DNA from: Azospirillum oryzae
Lineage (GTDB): Bacteria; Pseudomonadota; Alphaproteobacteria; Azospirillales; Azospirillaceae
Length of the DNA stretch: 64,000 bases
NCBI RefSeq assembly: GCF_008364795.1
Contig: NZ_VTTM01000003.1
Location: 248,001 to 312,000 of the forward strand
Direction of reading: 5' to 3'
Positions 36,933 through 46,268 of the stretch are shown one piece after another; within the stretch, counting starts at the first letter, position 1, and each line of letters starts with the position of its first letter. Under the pieces are notes generated by a model, which saw nothing but the letters and a program-made list of their open reading frames with translations, had not been told where the DNA came from and did not search any database. The translations under genes were made by a program, and so were the position numbers.

Positions 36933-37454
36933 TCAGCCTTCGACCGCCCAGGCGTGATAGGTCCAGCGTTCGTCCCGCGGCAGGGGGAGCGGGGTCCAGT
37001 TGGGACGTTCCAGCGGCCGGTCGGACAGCACGACGCCGCCGGGCAGCATCAGCGCGTCGATCAGCGGCGCCAGCCATGCCGCCTGTCTGGCGTCATGAGT
37101 GCGGTCGGTGCTGCCGAAATCGGCATGGGCCAGCCGGGCGCAGCGGCCGAAGCGTTCGGCGGCGGCCGGCATCGTCTCCTGGAAATCGCCGACGAACAGG
37201 CGGTCCTGGTCCGGTGTCAGTTCCGGCGGCACGCGTACCCACATGTCGAAGACCAGGATGTCGCGCGGCGGGAACAGGTGGCGCAGATGGTCGAAGGTGC
37301 GGCCCTTGCCCAACCCGACCTCCAGCACCATGCCGTCGCGCCCGGCGACCGCGCGCTGCGCCCAGGCCAGCGCGTTGCGCTGTACCGTCATCCGGTCGAT
37401 CATCCGGTCGAGCAGCGACCGGCTTTCCGCACCATCACCAAATTCGGCCGCCAT
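36933..37454 (-). CDS. SAM-dependent methyltransferase-like protein
   Basis: The start at 37454 follows a GAGGGGAGGGGG ribosome-binding stretch and gives 173 residues. LDRMIDRMTVQRNALAWA leads to the glycine-rich SAM-binding loop GMVLEVGLGKGRTFDHLR. A later LPGGVVLSDRPLERP fits the end of a Rossmann methyltransferase. It resembles the small alphaproteobacterial Methyltransf_17 group, whose substrate is not known. It lies 107 bases upstream of the degenerate ABC gene in the same direction and could be co-transcribed. Confidence 0.7.
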   Translation of the reverse strand: MAAEFGDGAESRSLLDRMIDRMTVQRNALAWAQRAVAGRDGMVLEVGLGKGRTFDHLRHLFPPRDILVFDMWVRVPPELTPDQDRLFVGDFQETMPAAAERFGRCARLAHADFGSTDRTHDARQAAWLAPLIDALMLPGGVVLSDRPLERPNWTPLPLPRDERWTYHAWAVEG

Positions 37455-37605
37455 CGGCCCCCTCCCCTCGCCAAGCGCACGAACGGCACGGCAGCAGTGT
37501 GAAAGGCTGCGCGCGCGCCGTCGAGACAAAACGTCGCATGGCGGGGGCCGGCGGGTGCGCCTTCCCTGGTTTCAGCCCGGTTTCTGGCCCGGTTTCTGGC
37601 CCGGC

Positions 37606-38910
37606 TTACGGCCGGTTCGGGTCGAAGCGCTTCGCCAGCCCCTGCCAGCAGCGGTAATAATCGTGCTGAAGCTCGGCAGTTTCCAGTGCGTGCCGCGTCG
37701 GACGGATGACGGCGCGCGTTTCGAACATGAAGGCCATGGTGTCGGCGACCCGCTGGGGCCGGGCGGTGTCGGCGGATGTCGCCTTGGCGAAGGTCTCCGC
37801 ATCGGGGCCATGGCCGCTCATGCAGTTGTGCAGGGAGGCGCCGCCGGGCAGGAAGCCCTCCTCCTTCGCGTCGTAGACGCCATGGATCAGGCCCATGAAC
37901 TCGCTGGCGATGTTGCGGTGGAACCAGGGCGGGCGGAAGGTGTCCTCCTGCACCAGCCAGCGCGGCGGGAAGATGACGAAGTCGATGCTGTCGACGCCGG
38001 GGGTGTCGCTGGGCGATTGCAGCACCAGGAAGATCGACGGGTCGGGATGGTCGAAGCTGATCGAGCCGATGGTGTTGAAGCGGCGCAGGTCGTATTTGCA
38101 GGGCGCGTGGTTGCCGTGCCAAGCCACCACGTCCAGCGGCGAATGGTCGATGCGGGCGGTCCACAGGGCGCCGTCGAACTTCGCCACCAGTTCGAAATCG
38201 CCGTCGACATCCTCGTACCAGGCGTCGGGCGTCAGGAAGTCGCGCGGGTTGGCCAGCCCGTTGGAGCCGATGGGGCCGAGGTCCGGCAGGCGGAAGGGCG
38301 CGCCGAAATTCTCGCAGACATAGCCGCGCGCGGTGCCGTCGAGCAGTTCCACCCGGAAGCGCAGGCCGCGGGGGATCAGGGCGATCTCCTGCGGTTCGAC
38401 CTCCAGCACGCCGAGCTCGGTGTAGAGGCGCAGGCGGCCCTGCTGCGGCACGATCAGCAGCTCGCCGTCGGCATCGTAGAAGAAGCGGCCCTGCATCGAC
38501 CGGTTGGCGGTGTAGAGATGGATGCCGCAACCGGTCTGTGCCTGCGGTCCGCCGTTGCCGCCCATGGTGGTGAGGCCGGCGACGAAGTCGGTGGCCATGT
38601 CCGGCATCGGCGGCGGGTTCCAGCGCAGCTGGGTCGGCGGCGCCGGCACCTCGTCGAAGCGGCTGGTCAGGCGGCCGGACTCCAGCGGCCGGAAGGGTTC
38701 ATGCACCACCGCCGGGCGGATGCGGTACAGCCAGGAACGGCGGTTGTGGGCGCGCGGCGCGGTGAAGGCGGTGCCGCTGATCTGTTCGGCATAGAGGCCG
38801 TAGGGCGGGCGTTGCGGCGAGTTCCGGCCGACGGGCAAGGCGCCGGGCAGCGCCTCCGTCGCGAACTCGTTGCCGAAGCCGGACTGGTAGGTGAAGGCGG
38901 GGGACGTCAT
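37606..38910 (-). CDS. hmgA: Homogentisate 1,2-dioxygenase
   Basis: The 434-residue enzyme opens the ring of homogentisate to maleylacetoacetate in tyrosine and phenylalanine breakdown. The N-terminus [20 protein letters not shown] is the hallmark of the family. Probable iron-ligand regions are present in [16 protein letters not shown] and [12 protein letters not shown]. The length is normal. The usual partners (hpd, maleylacetoacetate isomerase, fumarylacetoacetase) are not beside it, so it seems to be a single-gene unit. A perfect palindrome lies upstream. Confidence 0.97.
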   Translation of the reverse strand: MTSPAFTYQSGFGNEFATEALPGALPVGRNSPQRPPYGLYAEQISGTAFTAPRAHNRRSWLYRIRPAVVHEPFRPLESGRLTSRFDEVPAPPTQLRWNPPPMPDMATDFVAGLTTMGGNGGPQAQTGCGIHLYTANRSMQGRFFYDADGELLIVPQQGRLRLYTELGVLEVEPQEIALIPRGLRFRVELLDGTARGYVCENFGAPFRLPDLGPIGSNGLANPRDFLTPDAWYEDVDGDFELVAKFDGALWTARIDHSPLDVVAWHGNHAPCKYDLRRFNTIGSISFDHPDPSIFLVLQSPSDTPGVDSIDFVIFPPRWLVQEDTFRPPWFHRNIASEFMGLIHGVYDAKEEGFLPGGASLHNCMSGHGPDAETFAKATSADTARPQRVADTMAFMFETRAVIRPTRHALETAELQHDYYRCWQGLAKRFDPNRP

Positions 38911-38977
38911 GCGGGCAGCTCCCTGATCCGGGGGATGCGGCCGGCGTGGGCGCCGGGCGCGACCATTTGTCGCTCAT

Positions 38978-38997
38978 ATAGTTTCTTTTGAAACTAT
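38978..38997. promoter_or_regulatory. Palindromic operator-like site upstream of hmgA
   Basis: ATAGTTTC-TTTT-GAAACTAT is a perfect 8-4-8 inverted repeat 68 bases before the hmgA start, in an otherwise GC-rich stretch. It has the size of a MarR- or TetR-type operator. No regulator gene is adjacent. Confidence 0.6.
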
Positions 38998-39030
38998 GCG
39001 CCAGGGGAAAATTGTGAGTTGTCGCTGCGC

Positions 39031-39156
39031 GTGCCCCCTCCCTAACCCTCCCCCGCTATCGCGGGAGAGGGAACTCCGCCGCTTCGCGACTGATCTACGC
39101 CGACAAGCGTTCTACCCCCTCTCCCACCGAAGGTGGGGGAGGGATGGGGAGGGGGC
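39031..39156. repeat. GC-rich palindromic intergenic repeat, family 1, copy B
   Basis: This is a second copy of the element at 14067-14194, with the same GTGCCCCCTCCC start, CCCGCTATCGCGGG and CCCACCGAAGGTGGG hairpins, the phrase GACAAGCGT and the closing GGGAGGGGGC. It lies between hmgA and the end of the haemagglutinin-caspase gene. Confidence 0.88.
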
Positions 39157-39182
39157 CTCCGCAGCAACCTCCCCTCCCCATC

Positions 39183-42100
39183 TCAGTTCATGGCGCGATC
39201 CGGCAGGTCCAGGATGAAGTCGCCGCCTTCGTCGTAGCCGGCGGTGCGGATCACGCCATATTGCGGGGTCTGCGGCGCTTCGCTGGTCACGTCCTGGCGG
39301 ACTTCCTGATAGAGCGCATAGCCGTTGCTGTCCTTCGGCAGGCCCAGCACCCGCTTCTTCAGGGCCACCGCGAAGGGGGAATTCACCTCGCCGTCGGCGA
39401 CCGGCTCGTCGCCGCCCGACGACAGCGCCATGACGGAGCGGCGCTGCCGGATCTCCTGCTCGCTGGCGAGGCGGCTGGCGTCGATCTTCTGTTCCTTGGT
39501 GAAGGCGCCGGAATAGCAGCTGTCCGACACCACCATCACATGCTTGGCCGGCATGCGGCTGAGGAAGCGGCCGATGTCGTTGTTGGACACCCAGTTGCGG
39601 GCGCTGGTCGTCTCCGCATCGGCCGGCAGCCAATAGCCGGTGCCGGTCTCCGCCAGTTCGTAGCCGTGGCCGGCGTAATAGACCATCACCTGATCCTGCT
39701 CGCCGACCTCGCGGCCGAGCTTGCGCAGAGCCTCGCCGATCTGCGCCTTGGTCGGGTTGCGCAGGGTCCGGGTCTCGTAGCCGAGATGGTCGTTCAACGC
39801 CTGCGCCACCGCCTTGATGTCGGCGCCGGGCGTGGATAGGGCCGGGATGGCGCCGTCGCGGTAGCTGTCGACCGCGATCATCAGGGCGATCTTGCGCGGC
39901 TTCGGCGGGGCGGCGGGATCGGGGGCGGCCGCAGCGCTGTCGATGGCGATGCGCTGCTCGGTCGTCTTGCCGGCCTCGTCGGTCATGGTCAGGGTGGCTT
40001 CGGTCGCCCCCGGCTCCACCGGGATGCTGGTGCGGAACTGGCCCTTCTCGTCGATGAAGACCCAGCGGCCGTTCACCCGCGCCTCCGCCAGGTTGGCGCT
40101 GTCGGCGACGATGCCGCGCAGGGTCATGCTGCCGCCGCGGGTGCGGCCGCCGCGCGCCTGCTGCAGGCTGGGCGGGGCCGAGGCGGCGGTCGGCCGGCCG
40201 AACATGTCCGCCGCCCGCGGATTCGCCACCAGCTGCCGCAGCGCGCCGGAGAAAGCCTGGGTGCGCTGCTCGCGCTCCACCCGCTGCACCATGGCGAGGT
40301 AGGTGCGGGCGACCTGGGGCGGCAGGTTGGCCTGGGTCACCGCGGCGCGCACCTGGGCATAGCCGCCGGGCTGGCCGGACGCGCTGTTCTGCAGGATGCC
40401 GCCGACCCGCACCGCCACCGGGTCGTTGCTGGCGGTCAGGCCGCCGATCAGGGTGGGGACGGGAACGCTGGCCAGCACCGCGCGCTGTTCCGGCAGCGAG
40501 AGGCCGCCGGTCGAAAGACTCGTCACCGCCTGGACCATGCCGCCGCTGCCGGCCGCCTGGATGAGGGTGCCGGCAGCCGCCTGCACCGGCGGCGAGGCGA
40601 GAAGCTGCGGCCCCGGTTGCGACAGGGTGGCGCCGGAGGCGTAGGCCTGCGTCGCCTCCGCCGTGAAGGTGACGGAGCGTCCGGACGGCAGCACCACCGT
40701 CGCCGGTGCGGGCGCGGGTGGCGGTGGAGGCGGAGGCGGAGAGGTCGGGCCGTTGCCGGCCGGCTGGGTGCCGTCGGAGGTCTGGCCGCCTTGCCCGGTC
40801 CCTTGCCCGGTCCCTTGTGCAGTCCCCTGCCCTGCCCCTTGCTCCAGCGCTGCCAGGAAGGTCTGCGGGGTGGTCGCGGTGGTCGGGGAGCCGGTCGTGG
40901 CGACCGTGGCTGTGGTGCCGGTCGTGGTGCCGGTCGCCGCCGTGGTCGAGCCGGTGGCCGTCGTCCCCGTCGGGTTGGACGCGATCTGCGCCACCGTCTG
41001 CAGCACCGTCTGCACGGAACTGCTGCCGGTCACGGTGGACTGGTTGGTCGACGTCGTGTCCGTCGTGCCGGTTCCGCCGGTGGTCGTCCCGCCGGTGGTC
41101 GTCCCGGTCGTGTCGGTGCCGGTGGTTGGCGTACCGGTTCCGTCTCCGTTGTCGGTGCCGGGGGTGGTCGGCGTCGTGGGCGTGGTCGGCGTGGTCGGTG
41201 TCGTCGGTGTCGTCGGGTCATCCGTAATCGGGGGCGTCACCGGCGGTGTGACCGGGGGCGTTACCGGCGGAGGGGGAGGCGGCGGTGGCGGTGGAGGGGG
41301 TGGCGGCGGAGGAGGGGGCGGCGGGGAGCTGGTGACCACCACGTCCCCGTTGTTGTACAGCGCCATCGCCTTTTCGCCGGTTCCGGCGGTGCCCTGAAGG
41401 CTCGCCTCTCCGCCGCCCGCGGCGATGCGGATGCTGCCGTCGGTGTCGGCATCGAGGCCGATGCCGGCGACCTCGTAGGTGACGGCCGACGTGCCGCCCT
41501 TGCCGATGATGGCGATACCGCCGGACGAGGTGATCGTCGCCGTGCCGTGGAGCTTCACGCCCCAGGCCTCGTCGGCATCCACCTGGGCGGCGTCGCCGTC
41601 GATCAGGACGGCGTCGGAGGCGGTGGACTCGGAGCGGATCAGCGGGTTGCCGTTGTAGCCGGTGGCGATCAGCACGCCGGCATTCCAGCCATAGTTGGAC
41701 ACCGCCTTGCCGCGGATGGCGATCTTGCCGGTGCCGGAGAGAAGCTCGCTGGTCCCGGTGATGGCGACGCCGTGCCCCTCGCTGTCGTAATCGGATCCCT
41801 CGCCGCGGATGGAGATGGCGCCGCCGCCGGAGTCCAGCGTGGCATCTTCGATCGTCACGCCGGCCGCGTAGTCCCAATCGCCCTTGGCCGCCTCCTGCGT
41901 CGGGTCGCTGCCGCCGCCCAGGGTGATGGCGCCGCCCGATGTCGTGATGCGGCTGGAGAGCAGGCGGACGGCCCCGCCCGACTGTCCGACGTTGCTGTCG
42001 AGCGTTACCGCCGAGCCGCCGGTCATGATGGTGCTGTCCGACAGGGCGACGGTTTTGGCGGCCTTGAGCGTCACGGCGCCGTCGGAATAGAGGCTGGTGC

Positions 42101-44414
42101 CGTAGTCGAGCAGCAGATTGCCGCCGGATTCGAAGGTGATCCCGGCGGCGTTGGAGATCTCCGCACCGTTCAGCACGATGTCGCCGTCGGAGTTCTCGCC
42201 GCTCCGGATGGTGATGGGGCCGTTGCCCACCAGCACGGTGATGGTGGAGGTGCCATCGATGTTGACGGCGTCGCTGCCGATGCTGCTTTCGCCGCCACCT
42301 TCCGTACCGGTGATCTGAACGGCGCCGCCCGCGGTCTGCAGCACGGAGTCGGCGATCACGACGCCGCCATTGCCGCCGTAATAGATGCCGTTGCCGCCCT
42401 TCCCGTTCAGGGTGATGGCGCCGGTCGTGGTCGCGAGACGGCTGTTGTAGAGCGAGATGCCGTGGTTGCCCTCGCCGTTGTTCTCGCCGCCCTCGCCATT
42501 GATCAGGATGGCCCCGGCGCCCGTGCTGACGGTGGCATAGCTGAAGGCGGCACCGACGCGGATGTCCGACGGGGAATAGCCGCCATACATGCCGATCGCC
42601 GGCTTCTGCGTCGGGTCCGACCCGCCGCCGACGATGAAGGCGCCACCGTTGGTGTCGATGGTGACGGACTTGGCGGAGGTCCCGGTCACCTGGACCACGC
42701 CCTTGCCGGACCCGGTGGCGGAATTCAGCGTGACGCTCAGCGCGCCGGCGGTGGAGGTGATGCTCTCGAACACATAGATGTTGCGGTAGGCTTGCAGCGT
42801 CAGCGAGGCGTCGCCGCCGGACGATTTCAGGATGGGCTGGTCGACGGTGATGTCGCCGGCCTCGGACCCGGTCGTGTCGGTTTGCAGCGTGACGCTGGTG
42901 CCGCTGTTCAGCGAGGCCTGGATCTCGGTGGCGGTGATGGTGCCGCCGGTGTCGGCCACGATGATGTTGGTCGGGTCGAGCAGCCAGGAACCGCCCTTCC
43001 CTGCCGCTGCCCCTCCCCTGGCCCCCGCATCGACCCTGCCCCGCACATGCAGCGACAGCTTGCCGGAGGTTTCGACGAAGCCGCCGTCGCCGCCGGCCGC
43101 GCCGCCGCGGGCGGAGACGGTGCCGTCGAAACGGGTGGAGTTGTCGGCCCACACCACCACCTTGCCGCCCCTGCCCGCCTGCGTGGCGTCGGCCGTGATG
43201 GTGGCGCCCGGGGCCACCACGGTGTCGGTTGAGGGCGGCACCGGCTTGCGCGCCGGTCGGATGTTGTAGCCGGCCAGCGTGGCGGCGGACGCCTTGCCGC
43301 CCTGCACGTCGCCGCCGATCAGCACCTCCCCGCCCCCGGCCGGACCGGAGGCGTCGATGCGCGCCGTGGCCGCCACGGTCGTGCGGTTGCCTGACACGGT
43401 GACGGAGCCGCCGGTTTGGCCGGGGCTGTTGCCGCCGGCGTCGATCTTGCCGGAGACCTCGACCTCGCCGCCGTCGCCGAGCAGGACGATGTCGCCGCCC
43501 TGCTGCTCCACCCGGCGCGCCTGCACGGTGCCGGACATGTTGACGACGCGGTCGACCAGCCCCTTGGCGGCGCTTGCCGTCATCTGCACCCGGCCGCCGT
43601 CGGCGAAGATCCTGCCGCTGTTGCTGACCAGCGCATCCACCGGCTTGCCGTTGGCGCCGACGGGGCGCGCGTCGGTTTTCGCGTCCACCGCGATGTTGAT
43701 CTTCTGGTCGCCGAACAGGTCGACGACGAAGCGCTTGCCCGAGGCCAGCGAAACCTCGCCCAGCCGGGCCTGGATGGTGCCGCGGTTGGCGACGCCGGGG
43801 GCGACCAGCGCCGCCAGCCCGGCCTCTGCCACCGTGATGGTGCCCTCATTCTCCACCGTCGCGGTGGAGCCGGCGCGGCCCTCGAACTTGTAGCGGCCGG
43901 CCATGAAGTCGTCGTTGCGGATATCGTGGGTGGTGGCGAGCAGCCCGCCGACATCGACCTGGGCGTTCGGCCCGAACAGGATGCCGTTGGGGTTGACCAG
44001 CCAGACCTGCCCGTTGGCGGTCAACCGCCCCAGGATCGCCGACGGGTCGGGGCCGGTGACGCGGTTGAGCGTGATGGAGCCGGCGTCGGGTTGCTGGAAA
44101 TTGGTGTGTTCGCCCTCACGGATGCCGAAGCGCTGCCAGTCGATCACCGCCCTGGAGGTCGACTGGATGATGTCGAGCCGGCCGGGCGCGGTCGCCTGGA
44201 TGGTGGCGGTGCCGTCGGTGACCACGCCGCCTTCGGGATTGGCCAGGGCCGGGAGGGGCAGGGCCAGAGGGAGGCCCAGAGCGAAGGAGGTGATCGCGGC
44301 GACGATCGCGAAACGGGCCGCCCCAGCCAGTGCCGTGCTGTGGCGCAACGCTGTGCGGTGCCGGGCCTTGCCGCGCCGTCCCGCCGTCCCGCCGAACACC
44401 CGTGATACCCGCAT
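39183..44414 (-). CDS. Filamentous-haemagglutinin-type exoprotein fused to a caspase-like protease
   Basis: The protein has 1743 residues. A long signal peptide (about 1-58, ending LPLPALA) leads to a two-partner-secretion (TpsA) domain with IDWQRFGI, the NPNGI motif starting at N141 and GGLLATT. Beta-helix repeats run to about 1020. An uninterrupted run of about 20 prolines near 1030-1050 and Thr/Gly/Pro-rich linkers follow. From about 1505 there is a C14 caspase-like domain (KIALMIAVDSYRDG) with dyad H1583 in YYAGHGYE and C1633 in SDSCYSGAF, 50 residues apart as in caspases. It would be exported across the outer membrane by a TpsB porin, but none is in the window. Its substrates are unknown. 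Confidence 0.88.
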   Translation of the reverse strand: MRVSRVFGGTAGRRGKARHRTALRHSTALAGAARFAIVAAITSFALGLPLALPLPALANPEGGVVTDGTATIQATAPGRLDIIQSTSRAVIDWQRFGIREGEHTNFQQPDAGSITLNRVTGPDPSAILGRLTANGQVWLVNPNGILFGPNAQVDVGGLLATTHDIRNDDFMAGRYKFEGRAGSTATVENEGTITVAEAGLAALVAPGVANRGTIQARLGEVSLASGKRFVVDLFGDQKINIAVDAKTDARPVGANGKPVDALVSNSGRIFADGGRVQMTASAAKGLVDRVVNMSGTVQARRVEQQGGDIVLLGDGGEVEVSGKIDAGGNSPGQTGGSVTVSGNRTTVAATARIDASGPAGGGEVLIGGDVQGGKASAATLAGYNIRPARKPVPPSTDTVVAPGATITADATQAGRGGKVVVWADNSTRFDGTVSARGGAAGGDGGFVETSGKLSLHVRGRVDAGARGGAAAGKGGSWLLDPTNIIVADTGGTITATEIQASLNSGTSVTLQTDTTGSEAGDITVDQPILKSSGGDASLTLQAYRNIYVFESITSTAGALSVTLNSATGSGKGVVQVTGTSAKSVTIDTNGGAFIVGGGSDPTQKPAIGMYGGYSPSDIRVGAAFSYATVSTGAGAILINGEGGENNGEGNHGISLYNSRLATTTGAITLNGKGGNGIYYGGNGGVVIADSVLQTAGGAVQITGTEGGGESSIGSDAVNIDGTSTITVLVGNGPITIRSGENSDGDIVLNGAEISNAAGITFESGGNLLLDYGTSLYSDGAVTLKAAKTVALSDSTIMTGGSAVTLDSNVGQSGGAVRLLSSRITTSGGAITLGGGSDPTQEAAKGDWDYAAGVTIEDATLDSGGGAISIRGEGSDYDSEGHGVAITGTSELLSGTGKIAIRGKAVSNYGWNAGVLIATGYNGNPLIRSESTASDAVLIDGDAAQVDADEAWGVKLHGTATITSSGGIAIIGKGGTSAVTYEVAGIGLDADTDGSIRIAAGGGEASLQGTAGTGEKAMALYNNGDVVVTSSPPPPPPPPPPPPPPPPPPPPVTPPVTPPVTPPITDDPTTPTTPTTPTTPTTPTTPGTDNGDGTGTPTTGTDTTGTTTGGTTTGGTGTTDTTSTNQSTVTGSSSVQTVLQTVAQIASNPTGTTATGSTTAATGTTTGTTATVATTGSPTTATTPQTFLAALEQGAGQGTAQGTGQGTGQGGQTSDGTQPAGNGPTSPPPPPPPPAPAPATVVLPSGRSVTFTAEATQAYASGATLSQPGPQLLASPPVQAAAGTLIQAAGSGGMVQAVTSLSTGGLSLPEQRAVLASVPVPTLIGGLTASNDPVAVRVGGILQNSASGQPGGYAQVRAAVTQANLPPQVARTYLAMVQRVEREQRTQAFSGALRQLVANPRAADMFGRPTAASAPPSLQQARGGRTRGGSMTLRGIVADSANLAEARVNGRWVFIDEKGQFRTSIPVEPGATEATLTMTDEAGKTTEQRIAIDSAAAAPDPAAPPKPRKIALMIAVDSYRDGAIPALSTPGADIKAVAQALNDHLGYETRTLRNPTKAQIGEALRKLGREVGEQDQVMVYYAGHGYELAETGTGYWLPADAETTSARNWVSNNDIGRFLSRMPAKHVMVVSDSCYSGAFTKEQKIDASRLASEQEIRQRRSVMALSSGGDEPVADGEVNSPFAVALKKRVLGLPKDSNGYALYQEVRQDVTSEAPQTPQYGVIRTAGYDEGGDFILDLPDRAMN

Positions 44415-44586
44415 CGCCGATCCAATCCTCTCGCCGCCCCCGAAACCCGACGGGAAGGCAATACGCTGTCACAATCCAATGGATACGAAACATTTTAGCG
44501 ACCCGGCGGCTGTACGGAAATCCCGAAAGTGGTGACGGAATGTTTCGTGCCGGCAACAGAGGTTGTGCGCGTGCAGGCACCGGAAG

Positions 44587-44643
44587 CGTTACCGGTAACG
44601 GATGTCGGTAACGGAACCGGGGCGGCAGGCGTTACCGGTAACG
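44587..44643. promoter_or_regulatory. Two identical 14-bp palindromes with a half-site between
   Basis: CGTTACCGGTAACG occurs at 44587-44600 and again at 44630-44643, centres 43 bp (four helical turns) apart, with a TCGGTAACGG half-site between. They lie between the divergent haemagglutinin-caspase and parA-like genes. They could be an operator or a parS-like partition site. The stretch 44415-44768 has no gene otherwise. Confidence 0.7.
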
Positions 44644-44768
44644 GATTTCGCGGTACAGAGATGGCCTATTTCCATGGCGCAGGTATCGCCTTTGCCCTTT
44701 CGAGCCGTCCGCCGATCCGCTAATAAGAAGGCCATCAAGTAGACTGGCACGCGATGCAGGGGAAACAG

Positions 44769-45521
44769 ATGGCCGATCCGACCGCCGTCGCCACGAGGAA
44801 GTCTGCGGGCAAATCGTTAGGGAAATCAAGCGGCAGGCAAGCGGCCCAGGGTGCCGGAGAGCCGGTAAAGGCAGCCGCGCCGAAGCCGGCGCGCTGGGTG
44901 GTGTACAGTGCGCCGAAGGGCGGCACCGGCAAGACCACCAGCTGCAAGAACACCGCCGTCGCCGCGGCCAAGGACGGCATGCGGGTGGCGACGCTGGATT
45001 TCGATCCGCAGCGCACGCTGGGGCAGTGGCACGAGCTGCGCCGTCCGCACGACGTGGCGGCCATCGACCATTACGAAGGGACGCTGGACGAGATCGACGC
45101 CGCGCTCGCCCAGATCGACCCCGGTCGCTACGACGTGGTGTTCATCGACACGCCGCCGTCGGTGGAGCTGTATCCGGAGGCGACCAAGATCCTGCTGCGC
45201 CGCGCCGATCTGGTGCTGGTGCCGACCGGGGTCGGGCGCTTCGACAAGATGAGCGTCATCCCCTGGATGGAGTTCCTGCGCGATTACGGCCGCCCCGCCG
45301 CCTTCCTGCTGAACCGGGTCAAGCGCCGGTCGGTCAGCCTGCGCGAAGCCAAGCTGGAGCTGGGCCGGGTCGGCCGGCTGGTGCCGCACGAGGTGCCGGA
45401 CATCGAGGACATGCACCGGGTCGACGACATCGGCTGTTCCATTGTCGATGTCGGCGCGGTGAACGGTGCCGACGAATGCCTGGGCGCCTGGTACTTCATC
45501 CGGCACGAGCTGGGGATTTAA
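44769..45521 (+). CDS. ParA-family ATPase
   Basis: The ATG at 44769 follows AGGGGAA at good spacing and is preferred to the ATG at 44754. The product is 250 residues. After a basic 40-residue leader comes the deviant Walker A APKGGTGKTTSCKN (lysines of KGGTGKTT at about 50-57), then TLDFDPQRTLGQW and VVFIDTPPS. ParA-type ATPases position DNA or protein cargo. No ParB homologue is adjacent. The next gene, two bases on, is a DUF3102-like protein, so the pair may work together. Confidence 0.9.
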   Translation: MADPTAVATRKSAGKSLGKSSGRQAAQGAGEPVKAAAPKPARWVVYSAPKGGTGKTTSCKNTAVAAAKDGMRVATLDFDPQRTLGQWHELRRPHDVAAIDHYEGTLDEIDAALAQIDPGRYDVVFIDTPPSVELYPEATKILLRRADLVLVPTGVGRFDKMSVIPWMEFLRDYGRPAAFLLNRVKRRSVSLREAKLELGRVGRLVPHEVPDIEDMHRVDDIGCSIVDVGAVNGADECLGAWYFIRHELGI

Positions 45522-45523
45522 GC

Positions 45524-46261
45524 ATGGCCAACGTGAAGTCCTTCATGAAGAAGGTGGCGGAGCAGGGCAAGGCCGCTCCCCCGCCGGCGGCCAAGCCGGA
45601 GGTAGCGTCTACCCCTGTTCGGTCAGGGACGGCGGTGGCGCCGTCGAAGGCGGACCGCCGGGCGTCCGACATCAGCGACGCCATCGTGCCCTGCCACACC
45701 CGGCAGGAGTTCGCGCAGGAGATCCGCTATCACTGGAACCGCAGCCGCAAGGAGTTCCTGTCGATCGGCCGGTACCTGAACCGCGCCAAGGAAATCCTGC
45801 CGCATGGCGACTTCGAGGCGATGATCGAGAGCGACATGCCGTTTTCGGTCGAGACCGCCTTCCGTTTCCGCGCGGTGGCGGAGGCGGTGGACACCGGCCG
45901 GCTGTCGCTGGAGGTGCTGCCGGGGGCGGAAAGCGTCGCCTACCAGATCGTCACCATGACGCCGGACGAACTGGAACGCGCCAAGGCGCAGGGGCTGATC
46001 CGTCCCGACGTGACCCGGCGGCAGCTGATCGACTTCAAGCGGTCGCTGCGCCCGCCGAAGGACGTGACGCCGAACGACCGGCGCCGGCAACTGTTGGCCG
46101 AATACGCCCGGCTGCGCGCCCGCATGGCGGAGGTCCGCGACGAGCTGCGCCGCGACCATGGCATCGACCCGGAGCATGACCATGGCCGATCCGGCCGCAC
46201 CGGCGTCACCATCGACGTCGAGGCGGAGGACATCGGTCCCGGTACGGACGGCGCGGCCTGA
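45524..46261 (+). CDS. DUF3102-like protein partnered with ParA
   Basis: The protein has 245 residues. A proline/alanine-rich N-terminus is followed by an alpha-helical core (EFAQEIRYHWNRSRKEFLSI, GRYLNRAKEILPHGDFEAMI, MPFSVETAFRFRAVAEAVD) that matches the DUF3102 pattern of plasmid- and phage-borne proteins. A coiled-coil-like arginine-rich segment (about 180-215) follows. It starts two bases after the ParA stop codon. It may be the DNA-binding partner of that ATPase, acting in place of ParB; this is inference. Confidence 0.7.
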   Translation: MANVKSFMKKVAEQGKAAPPPAAKPEVASTPVRSGTAVAPSKADRRASDISDAIVPCHTRQEFAQEIRYHWNRSRKEFLSIGRYLNRAKEILPHGDFEAMIESDMPFSVETAFRFRAVAEAVDTGRLSLEVLPGAESVAYQIVTMTPDELERAKAQGLIRPDVTRRQLIDFKRSLRPPKDVTPNDRRRQLLAEYARLRARMAEVRDELRRDHGIDPEHDHGRSGRTGVTIDVEAEDIGPGTDGAA

Positions 46262-46268
46262 TCCGGCT

